A stretch of DNA of 64,000 nucleotides, taken from NCBI GenBank assembly GCA_016191395.1, contig JACPOS010000017.1, positions 124,001-188,000 of the forward strand. Reading direction: 5' to 3'. Positions 49,034 through 56,773 of the stretch are shown piece after piece. The notes beneath the pieces were generated by a model. That model did no database searches, had not been told where the DNA came from, and was given only the letters and a program-made list of their open reading frames with translations. This stretch comes from Chloroflexota bacterium. GTDB taxonomy: Bacteria; Chloroflexota; Limnocylindria; Limnocylindrales; CSP1-4. Each line of letters starts with the position of its first letter. The first letter of the stretch is position 1. Position numbers and translations under genes: made by a program.

Positions 49034-51000
49034 GCTGCGCCCGCCGTCGCTCCGGCCGATGAGGTGTGCGCGGCTGCCTCCGCCTCCGCGATCTCGAACT
49101 GCTCATGGTAGAGGCGGGCGTAGAGGCCGCCCTTCGCGAGCAGCGAGGCATGGGTTCCGCGCTCGACGATGCGACCGCCTTCGTACACCAGGATCAGGTC
49201 GGCGCGGAGGATCGTGGACAGGCGGTGGGCGATCGCGATCGTGGTACGGCCACGCTCGAGCTGCTCCAGCGCCCGCTGGATGAGCCGCTCGCTGACGGTG
49301 TCGAGCGCCGAGGTCGCCTCGTCGAGGATCAGGATCCGCGGGTCCTTCAGCAGGACGCGCGCGATCGCGACGCGCTGCTTCTCGCCGCCCGAGAGCTTGT
49401 AGCCGCGCTCGCCGACGATGGTGTCGTAGCCCTGCGGCAGCTCCATGACGCGGTCGTGGATCGCGGCGGCACGCGCCGCGGCCTCCACCTCGGCCTGGGT
49501 CGCCTCCGGCTTCGCGTACATCAGGTTCGCGCGCACCGTGTCGTGGAAGAGGTATGTCTCCTGGGTCACGAAGCCGATCACCCGCCCAAGCGACACGAGG
49601 CTGAGCTTGCGAACGTCGATACCGTCGATCTCGACCGCGCCCTGCTCCACGTCGTAGAGCCTCGGGACGAGGTAGGTCGTGGTCGTCTTGCCCGAGCCCG
49701 ATGGGCCCACGAGCGCCACCAGGTCGCCCGGCCGGGCCTCGAAGTCGATGTCGCGGAGGCCGAACGGCGTGAGGTCGAGCAGCGGAGGGACCACGACCGG
49801 CTCGACGGGAAGGGGCGCATCGGCCGCCTCGCCGGCGCCGGCCGCATCGCCCGCGCCGGATCCGTCGGCCGCGGCCGGAACGGGCGGCGGGGTGGGGTAC
49901 GTGAACGAGACGTCGCGGAAGCGGATGCGGCCCGCGACGGGCTGCGCGGCGAGGTCGATCGCGTCCGGCGCGTCCACGATCTCCGCGTCGAGCTCCAGGT
50001 ACTCGAAGATCCGGTCGAACAGGGCCAGCGCGCCCTGGATCTCGACCTGCACGTTGAGCAGCTGGCCGAGCGGGAAGAAGAGCCGCGACTGGAGCGTGGT
50101 GAACGCGACGATGTCGCCGATGGTCGGCGCCGTTGGGTCGCCCTGCACCGCGAGGTAGCCGGCGAGCCAGTAGACGAATGCCGGCGTGATCGAGAAGACG
50201 GTGCCGATGATCATGAAGAACCAGCGCCCCACCATGGCCTGGCGGACCTGGAGCGTGGCCAGCCGGCGATTGAGCTTGCTGAACCTGTCGATGGCCGTCT
50301 GCTGCTGGCCGAACGTCTTGCTCAGGAGCATGCCCGACACCGAGAGGGTCTCCTCGGTCGCGGCGGACATCTCGGCGAGCGATCTCTGCGTCTCGCCGCG
50401 CACCTCGCGGTTGACCTTCCCGACGCGGAAGGTCAGGTACATGAAGAACGGCAGCATCCCGAGGCTCAGGAGCGTCAGCCGCCAGTCGATGATGAACATC
50501 GCGATGACCGTGCTGATCGCGATCGCGACGTTGGAGGTCAGCGAGGCCGCGGTGTCGGTCACCACCGACTGCACGCCGCCGACGTCGTTCGCGAGCCGGC
50601 TCTGGATCTCGCCAGTCCTGGTCTCCGTGAAGAACCGCAGCGGCATCTTCTGGAGGTGGGCGTACAGGGCCGTCCGCAGGTCGTGCATGACGTTCTGGCC
50701 AATGATGTTGTTGAGGTAGCTCTGGCCCACGCCGATCAGCCCGGACACGATCGGCAGGACGATCATCAGTCCGACGAACAGGTTGAGCAGGCCCCAGTCG
50801 CGCTGCGGGATGGCGACGTCGATGAGGAGCTTGAGCAGGATCGGGTTGATGAGCCCGACGAAGCTCGTGAGCAGGATCGCGACGAGGACGACGCCGACCT
50901 TGGCCCGGTACGGGCGGAAGAACGCGACGATCCGCCGGACGGTGTGGCCCCGACGCTCCCTCGGAACGGCCGGCTGGTCGCCGGAGCCGCCGCGGAACAT
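49030..51000 (-). CDS. ABC transporter, fused permease/ATP-binding protein
   Basis: N-terminal TM domain; LVGPSGSGKTTTTYLVPRLYDVEQG; YKLSGGEKQRVAIARVLLKDPRILILDEATSALD. Confidence 0.95.
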   Translation of the reverse strand: MFRGGSGDQPAVPRERRGHTVRRIVAFFRPYRAKVGVVLVAILLTSFVGLINPILLKLLIDVAIPQRDWGLLNLFVGLMIVLPIVSGLIGVGQSYLNNIIGQNVMHDLRTALYAHLQKMPLRFFTETRTGEIQSRLANDVGGVQSVVTDTAASLTSNVAIAISTVIAMFIIDWRLTLLSLGMLPFFMYLTFRVGKVNREVRGETQRSLAEMSAATEETLSVSGMLLSKTFGQQQTAIDRFSKLNRRLATLQVRQAMVGRWFFMIIGTVFSITPAFVYWLAGYLAVQGDPTAPTIGDIVAFTTLQSRLFFPLGQLLNVQVEIQGALALFDRIFEYLELDAEIVDAPDAIDLAAQPVAGRIRFRDVSFTYPTPPPVPAAADGSGAGDAAGAGEAADAPLPVEPVVVPPLLDLTPFGLRDIDFEARPGDLVALVGPSGSGKTTTTYLVPRLYDVEQGAVEIDGIDVRKLSLVSLGRVIGFVTQETYLFHDTVRANLMYAKPEATQAEVEAAARAAAIHDRVMELPQGYDTIVGERGYKLSGGEKQRVAIARVLLKDPRILILDEATSALDTVSERLIQRALEQLERGRTTIAIAHRLSTILRADLILVYEGGRIVERGTHASLLAKGGLYARLYHEQFEIAEAEAAAHTSSAGATAGAA

Positions 51001-51059
51001 CCGGCCCGACGGCCCGCCGCCCGCCTGGGCCCGGCGCTGGAAGCCCATCCCGGACCGGC

Positions 51060-52232
51060 CTACCAAGCCGTCAGCGTGTTGGCTTCGGTGATGCCCTGCG
51101 ACTCGAGCCAGCGCTCCGCATCGATCGCCGCCATGCAGCCGTCGCCGGCGGCGGTGACGGCCTGGCGGTAGCGATGGTCGTGGACGTCGCCCGCGATGAA
51201 CACGCCCTCGATCTCGCTGTTGGTCTTGTCGCGGACCACGAGATAGCCCTTCGCGTCGAGCTCCAGCCACTCGCGGAAGGCCTCCGTGTTGGGCTGGTGG
51301 CCGATGGCGATGAACAGCCCGTCGGCCGCCATCTGGCGCTCGACGCCGGTCTCGGTATCCACGAGCCGCAGGCCGGTGACGCGCTCCTCGCCGAGGACCT
51401 CCTCCACTTCCGTGTTCGTATGGATCTCGATCTTGGGGTTCTGTCGCGCGCGCTCCACCATGATCCGGCTGGCCCGGAACTCGTCACGCCTGTGGAGCAT
51501 GTGCACCTTGGACGCGAAGCGCGTGAGGTAGGACGCCTCCTCGAACGCGGTGTCGCCACCGCCGACGACGGCGATCTCCTTGTCGCGGAAGAAGAAGCCG
51601 TCGCAGGTCGCGCACGCGGACACGCCGCGGCCGCGCAGCCGCGTCTCGCTGTCGAGACCCAGCCACATCGCTGACGCACCGGTCGCGACGATCACGGCCT
51701 GCGCCTTGTACTCGACGCCGCGTGCCCAGATCCGGAACGGCCGGGACGAGAGATCGACCCGGTCGATGTCGACGTCCACGATGTGCGTGCCGAAGCGTTC
51801 CGCCTGGGCGCGGAACAGGGCCATGAGGTCTGGACCCTGGATGCCGTCAGGGAAGCCCGGGTAGTTCTCCACGTCGCTCGTGAGCATGAGCTGACCGCCC
51901 GGCGTGGACCCGGCAAGCACGATGGGCTCCAGGTTCGCCCGCGCGGCGTAGATCGCCGCCGTCAGGCCCGCCGGCCCCGAGCCGACGATGAGCAGCTTGG
52001 TCTCGGTCCGGCCCTCCGATGCCGAGACGAAGCCCGGGCCGCCCGGAGCGGCCGCGACGGCCGGCCCGCCGAAATCGATGGCCAGGTCCGGCAGGGGAGC
52101 GGGCGCGTACGGCGCCGCGACGGAGGTGTCCGAGGAGAAGTCGATCGAAAGACCGCCGAAGCTGGGCAGGGTGGTCGGGTTGGCCGGCGCAGGGGGGAGG
52201 CCCACCGCGTCGTCCGTTTGCTGTTTGCTCAT
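51060..52232 (-). CDS. trxB: thioredoxin reductase with N-terminal extension
   Basis: LLIVGSGPAGLTAAIYAARANLEPIVLAG; SACATCDGFFFRDKEIAVVGGGDTAFEEA; GVFIAGDVHDHRYRQAVTAAGDGCMAAIDAERWL; about 75 aa N-terminal extension. Confidence 0.95.
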   Translation of the reverse strand: MSKQQTDDAVGLPPAPANPTTLPSFGGLSIDFSSDTSVAAPYAPAPLPDLAIDFGGPAVAAAPGGPGFVSASEGRTETKLLIVGSGPAGLTAAIYAARANLEPIVLAGSTPGGQLMLTSDVENYPGFPDGIQGPDLMALFRAQAERFGTHIVDVDIDRVDLSSRPFRIWARGVEYKAQAVIVATGASAMWLGLDSETRLRGRGVSACATCDGFFFRDKEIAVVGGGDTAFEEASYLTRFASKVHMLHRRDEFRASRIMVERARQNPKIEIHTNTEVEEVLGEERVTGLRLVDTETGVERQMAADGLFIAIGHQPNTEAFREWLELDAKGYLVVRDKTNSEIEGVFIAGDVHDHRYRQAVTAAGDGCMAAIDAERWLESQGITEANTLTAW

Positions 52233-52254
52233 TGACGCAAGTCTACCATGCGGG

Positions 52255-52271
52255 ATACCCCCAGGGGGTAT
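52255..52271. promoter_or_regulatory. CsoR/CstR-like operator upstream of trxB
   Basis: ATACCCCC-A-GGGGGTAT, perfect palindrome 23 nt upstream of the trxB start. Confidence 0.6.
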
Positions 52272-52273
52272 GG

Positions 52274-53173
52274 CTAGGAATCGCGCATCTGGGGCAGGAG
52301 CGTGCTCCCGAGGAGCTCCAGCGTGTCTGTCCGCCAGACGTCGGCGACGCTGAACAGGATGTGCTGGGCGCCAGCATCGGCCAGCTCGCCGTACCGGTCG
52401 ATGATCCGTGCCGGCGTCTCCGTGCCGCCGGTCCCGTCGCGACTCACGCGCAGGTTTCCCTGGAGCGTGGATCGCTCGATGTCGTCGTAGGGCCGGCCAA
52501 CTGCCTCGCAGTGTGCCTTGAGCACCTGCCACTTGTGGTGGATCTTCTCCGGTCCGCCGAAGACGTTCGTGGCGTCGCCGTACTGCGCCACGAGCCGCAG
52601 GGTCTTCTGCTCCCCGCCGCCGCCGATCATGATCGGGACGCGCGGCCGCGAGATGGACTGGGGGGAGTTGAGCAGCCGCGTCGGCCGGTAGAGGCGCCCG
52701 TGGAGGGCGCGCTGCGAGCCCAGGTCGCCCTCGAACATCGCGTGCGCGATCTGGAGCGTCTCCTCCAGCATCTCGAAGCGGACGCCGAGGGGCGGAAAGT
52801 CGAACCCGAGACCCTCCGACTCCTCCTGGTTCCACGCGGCCCCGAGGCCGAGCCAGGCCCGCCCGCCGGACAGCACGTCCAGCGTGGTGGCGGCCTTCAC
52901 CCAGATGCCGGGGTGGCGGTAGTGGATGCCGCCCACCATCAGCCCGATCCGCGCGCGCTTCGTGTGCGCCGCGATGAATCCGAGCGCGGTCCAGCCCTCC
53001 AGCATCGGCTCCTCCGGGCGGCCCACGCCTCGGATCTGGAACAGGTGGTCCATGACCCAGATGGAATCGAAGCCCACCTCGTCGGCCGTCCGGACGATGC
53101 GCTCGAGGTGCCCGGCGAGCTCGCGGGCTCCGCCCGGAAAGGTGAACGACGAGACCTGCAGGCCGAACTTCAC
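52274..53173 (-). CDS. LLM-class F420-dependent oxidoreductase
   Basis: FGLQVSSFTFPGGARELAGHLERIVRTADEVGFDSIWVMDHLFQI...GGRAWLGLGAAWNQEESEGLGFDFPPLGVRFEMLEET. Confidence 0.92.
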   Translation of the reverse strand: MKFGLQVSSFTFPGGARELAGHLERIVRTADEVGFDSIWVMDHLFQIRGVGRPEEPMLEGWTALGFIAAHTKRARIGLMVGGIHYRHPGIWVKAATTLDVLSGGRAWLGLGAAWNQEESEGLGFDFPPLGVRFEMLEETLQIAHAMFEGDLGSQRALHGRLYRPTRLLNSPQSISRPRVPIMIGGGGEQKTLRLVAQYGDATNVFGGPEKIHHKWQVLKAHCEAVGRPYDDIERSTLQGNLRVSRDGTGGTETPARIIDRYGELADAGAQHILFSVADVWRTDTLELLGSTLLPQMRDS

Positions 53174-53197
53174 GAGGGCAGCGTATCCGCGGATGCG

Positions 53198-54274
53198 CTA
53201 GGCGGGATCGCTCGCCGGGAAGCCCGCCGAGAGTCGACGGTCGACGGCCCGGACGATGCGCCATTCGGGCGCGGTCGCGAGGACCGCCACCGCGGGGACC
53301 ACGAACCAGTTGGCCCACAGCTGGGGCGTCAGGAGCAGGGACGCGCTGACCGCCAGGAGGAAGCCACCGGGCCCATCCAGGCGCCGGACGAGGACGAGCA
53401 ACGGCACCCCGAGCCCCACCACCCACGACAGCAGCTTCGCGACATCTGGGCCCAGCAAGGGCGCGAGGCGAACCTGGGGCGCGAAGTTCGTGGCACCGGG
53501 CCAGGGCACCATGTTGAGCTGGCTCCTGATCATGTCGTAGATCGCTCCAGGGTCCTGGACCAGGACGATCACCGTCAGGACGGCAAGGATCCCCCCGGCA
53601 ACCACGACCGACTTCCGCGCCGGGCCGGGCCGGTCGCGTGCCGCGAGCAGCCACAGGCCCAGCGTGGCCGCCGGCAGGATCTTGACCGACGCGAGCACGA
53701 GCCCGGCGGCCATGAGCGCGGTCGATCCCCGGCGCCGTCCGATCCAGACCAGCGCGACCCCGAGGGCCACGATGGCGTTCGGATTCGCGTAGTGGATCTG
53801 GTCGATGAGGCCCAGCCAGGCGCCGTTGATCGGGGGCCGGAGCAGGATCGTCGCGATGAGCAGGCCGGTGCCCCACCACAGCCGTCGCGGCCAGGCCACG
53901 GCAACGGCGGCGGCCAGGGTCGCCGCCATGACCGCGGCCCAGGTGACCGCCCGGATGGCCGCGGGCACGAGCATGAACGGCTGGTAGAGCACGGCGCTGT
54001 AGGGCGGGTGGAGGGACCACGTGTAGGTGGGGATCTGGGCTCCCACCGCGAACTGTGACCATGGCCCGGTGACGTACTCCGGCCTGGTCAGGGGGAGGCC
54101 CGCGGCGAGGCGCTTGAGCCCATCCTCCAGCCACCTCCAGTCAGAACCCCAGTCCGAGGCGGGCAGGAGCACCACGATGCGTTCCACGTAAGGCATGACC
54201 GTGATGATGAACAGCACGACGACCGCATTGGCCAGGATCAGCCGTCGGAGCAGGTCCCAGCGTTCGGGCGACAC
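53198..54274 (-). CDS. DUF2029/GT87-like integral membrane protein
   Basis: Multi-TM; WSLHPPYSAVLYQPFMLVP; YANPNAIVALGVALVW; SVKILPAATLGLWLL. Confidence 0.78.
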   Translation of the reverse strand: MSPERWDLLRRLILANAVVVLFIITVMPYVERIVVLLPASDWGSDWRWLEDGLKRLAAGLPLTRPEYVTGPWSQFAVGAQIPTYTWSLHPPYSAVLYQPFMLVPAAIRAVTWAAVMAATLAAAVAVAWPRRLWWGTGLLIATILLRPPINGAWLGLIDQIHYANPNAIVALGVALVWIGRRRGSTALMAAGLVLASVKILPAATLGLWLLAARDRPGPARKSVVVAGGILAVLTVIVLVQDPGAIYDMIRSQLNMVPWPGATNFAPQVRLAPLLGPDVAKLLSWVVGLGVPLLVLVRRLDGPGGFLLAVSASLLLTPQLWANWFVVPAVAVLATAPEWRIVRAVDRRLSAGFPASDPA

Positions 54275-54276
54275 GG

Positions 54277-55083
54277 TCAGCGAAACAGGTCCATGGATTC
54301 CGGCATGAGCACGTCGCGAATGGAGCCTTCGGCGCGGATGAACCGGGCGCCACGGACCAGCGCGACGGGGCGCCCCGACCGCTTCCCGAGCGTCAGCTCC
54401 GCCGCCGAGGCGAGCTCGTCCGCAACGCCGCGGACCGTGGACTTCATCACTCGCCCGTCACGGTCAGGCGTGCCGCGGAGGTCCTCTAGAGGTTGCAGGC
54501 CCGAGACGCCGATCGCGACGTCGACGATCCCGTAGCGCCACGGGCGCCCGAACGAGTCCGACACGATCACCGGGACATCGACCCCGGTGGCCTCGCGAAC
54601 GGCGACACGGATTCGGCCGGCCGATGCGTCCGGATCGTCCGGCAGCAGGGTGACGATGGTGCCCCTGTCCGGCCCCACGTTCGAGGCGTCGATACCGCCG
54701 TTCGCGCACACGAACCCGTGGGTCGTCTCCGTGATCACGACCCCATTGTCCATTCGCACGACGCGCTTCGCGTGACGGAGCACCAGCTCCACCTGCCGGG
54801 CGTCTCGATCCCATCGCTCGGCGAACGCGACGGCCTCCGGGCGCGGCTCGATGGCCGTGAGGTCGGCGATCGCGCCCTCCGCCTTCGAGACGACCTTCTG
54901 GGTGACCACGAGCACGTCGTCGCCATGCGCGGGCAGCGCCCCGGGCGTTGCGCGCAGGGCATCGACCACGATCTGGGCGAGGTCGTCGTCCGTCTGGATC
55001 TCGGGAATGCCCTCCAGTGCGATGACCTCGAGGTGCGACGGCTCGCGAGGCGGTCTCGACCCTCCCGGCGTGGGGTCAACCAT
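54277..55083 (-). CDS. cofE: F420-0:gamma-glutamyl ligase
   Basis: IPEIQTDDDLAQIVVDAL; VVTQKVVSKAEGAI; IVSDSFGRPWRYGIVDVAIGVSGLQPLEDLRG. Confidence 0.93.
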   Translation of the reverse strand: MVDPTPGGSRPPREPSHLEVIALEGIPEIQTDDDLAQIVVDALRATPGALPAHGDDVLVVTQKVVSKAEGAIADLTAIEPRPEAVAFAERWDRDARQVELVLRHAKRVVRMDNGVVITETTHGFVCANGGIDASNVGPDRGTIVTLLPDDPDASAGRIRVAVREATGVDVPVIVSDSFGRPWRYGIVDVAIGVSGLQPLEDLRGTPDRDGRVMKSTVRGVADELASAAELTLGKRSGRPVALVRGARFIRAEGSIRDVLMPESMDLFR

Positions 55084-55726
55084 GGATCGCCCCCAGGGCC
55101 GCCTCGGCGACCACGAGGTCGTCGGGCGTGTCGACGTCCAGGGCCAGCGGCCCATCGCCCTCGAGGAAGGTCGCCCCGGCTCGAGCGGCGGCGGACCGGT
55201 GGACATCGCGGCTGGCCACGCCGAACCGGGGATCGATCACGTTCGGCGGGCTCATGAGCAGGGCATTCGTGCCGCTGCCGTGCTGGTCGGTCACGAGCAC
55301 CACGAGACCGGCGGTGCGCGGAGCGACTCCGACCGCGGCCGCCTCGACAAGGGCGTCGACCACCGTGGCGCTGATCCCGGGCAGGTCCGCGGGCAGGACG
55401 ACGACGGCGGTCGCGCCTCTTGCGACGGCAACGGATCGGGCGGCCGCGATGGCGCCGTTCAGCCCGGGCACCCGCTCCACGAGGCCCACGGCCCGGTTGT
55501 CGCGCGCGATGCCCGCGGCGTCGGGGTCCATGGTCACGACGATGGTTCCGACGATGCGCCCGGCGTCGCGGGTCGCCACCAGGGTCCGGCGGAGCATGTC
55601 CACGACCAGGTCCCGCCGCTCCTCCGCATCGAGGTTGCCGCCGAGTCGTGTCTTGGCGGTCTCGAGTCCCCGGATAGGGACGAGCGCCCACGTGCGCGAG
55701 AGATCGGCGCGGGTGCTGGGCTCCAC
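55076..55726 (-). CDS. cofC: 2-phospho-L-lactate guanylyltransferase
   Basis: ALVPIRGLETAKTRLGGNLDAEERRDLVVDMLRRTL; VVVLPADLPGIS; overlaps cofE. Confidence 0.92.
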   Translation of the reverse strand: MEPSTRADLSRTWALVPIRGLETAKTRLGGNLDAEERRDLVVDMLRRTLVATRDAGRIVGTIVVTMDPDAAGIARDNRAVGLVERVPGLNGAIAAARSVAVARGATAVVVLPADLPGISATVVDALVEAAAVGVAPRTAGLVVLVTDQHGSGTNALLMSPPNVIDPRFGVASRDVHRSAAARAGATFLEGDGPLALDVDTPDDLVVAEAALGAIHG

Positions 55727-55754
55727 GCCGCCATCCTACCGGCGCGCGGGCCGG

Positions 55755-56705
55755 TCAGCGATCGAGCGCCGGCTGGAGGATCTCGCCCGCGAGCCGGGCG
55801 CGCCCGGGGTCACCGGCCATGATCGTGTCGGTCACGAGGGTGCGCATGCCGAGCGCCTGGATGGGCGCCTCGAGTGCTGCGTCGATCCGGTCGAGCACGA
55901 ACAGGTCGATCAGGCCGACGTATTGCCGCGCCACGCCCAGGGCGCTCGCCTCGTGTCCCAGCGAGACCAGCATCCGGTCCGCGGGGCCCTTGAGCGCCGC
56001 GCCGCCGATGATCCCGGACACGGCGACCACCGGCACTCTTCGCGCGCGCGCGCCCTGGACCGCGGCCGCCACGCCCGCCACGTCGAGGATCGGTCGGATG
56101 GAGACGAACGGGTTCGATGGCGCGATCACGATCGCCTCGGCCGCCTGGATCGCCGCCTCGACCTCCGGGGTCGCGCTCGCGTCCTCGATCCCCTGGAACC
56201 GAACCTCGTGGACCGTCGGCTCCTGGTGGAGGCGCACGAAGTAGTCCTGGAACGCGAGCCAACCGTCGTCGGTGCGGACCTCGGTCCGGACGGGCGCATC
56301 GGACATCGGGAGGATCGTGGCCGCGACGCCGAGCGAGCGCTGCAGGTCGCGCGCGATCACGGTCGGGCGGTCGCCGCGACGCAGGCGCGCGGTTCGGACG
56401 ATGTGGGTCGCCAGGTCTCGATCACCGAGCCGGAACCACGTCTCCTCGCCGTACCGACCCAGCATGTCCGCCGCGGCGAACGTCTCGCCGGCGAGGCCCC
56501 AGCCCCACTCGCGGTTGTCGATGCCGGCGAGCGTGTACATGACCGTGTCGTGGTCCGGCGACACGAGCAGCCCGTGGCGCTCCACGTCGTCAGCGGTGTT
56601 GACGATGACCGTGAGCCCCGGGCCCAGGTGGGCCTGGAGCCCGTGCGCCAGGCGCGCGCCGCCGACGCCACCGGCGAGAAGGACGACCTGGCCGTTGCTG
56701 CTCAT
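55755..56705 (-). CDS. cofD: 2-phospho-L-lactate transferase
   Basis: VVLLAGGVGGARLAHGLQAHLGPGLTVIVNTADDVERHGLLVSPDHDTVMYTLAGIDNREWGWGLAGET; IAPSNPFVSIRPIL. Confidence 0.95.
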   Translation of the reverse strand: MSSNGQVVLLAGGVGGARLAHGLQAHLGPGLTVIVNTADDVERHGLLVSPDHDTVMYTLAGIDNREWGWGLAGETFAAADMLGRYGEETWFRLGDRDLATHIVRTARLRRGDRPTVIARDLQRSLGVAATILPMSDAPVRTEVRTDDGWLAFQDYFVRLHQEPTVHEVRFQGIEDASATPEVEAAIQAAEAIVIAPSNPFVSIRPILDVAGVAAAVQGARARRVPVVAVSGIIGGAALKGPADRMLVSLGHEASALGVARQYVGLIDLFVLDRIDAALEAPIQALGMRTLVTDTIMAGDPGRARLAGEILQPALDR

Positions 56706-56717
56706 TCAGGGGTAGAT

Positions 56718-56750
56718 GATGAGGCCCGCCGGGAACCGGCGGGCCTCATC
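56718..56750. terminator. 15-bp perfect stem-loop between repeat-protein gene and cofD
   Basis: GATGAGGCCCGCCGG-GAA-CCGGCGGGCCTCATC. Confidence 0.7.
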
Positions 56751-56773
56751 GGGTTCGTGACGGACGGTTTGCG

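Noticed and set aside
49066-51171. 701-aa plus-strand ORF
   Set aside because: Antisense of a clear ABC transporter; charged low-complexity translation.
51060-54134. 1024-aa minus-strand ORF including trxB
   Set aside because: Upstream part is an out-of-frame read of other genes; TrxB starts near 52232.
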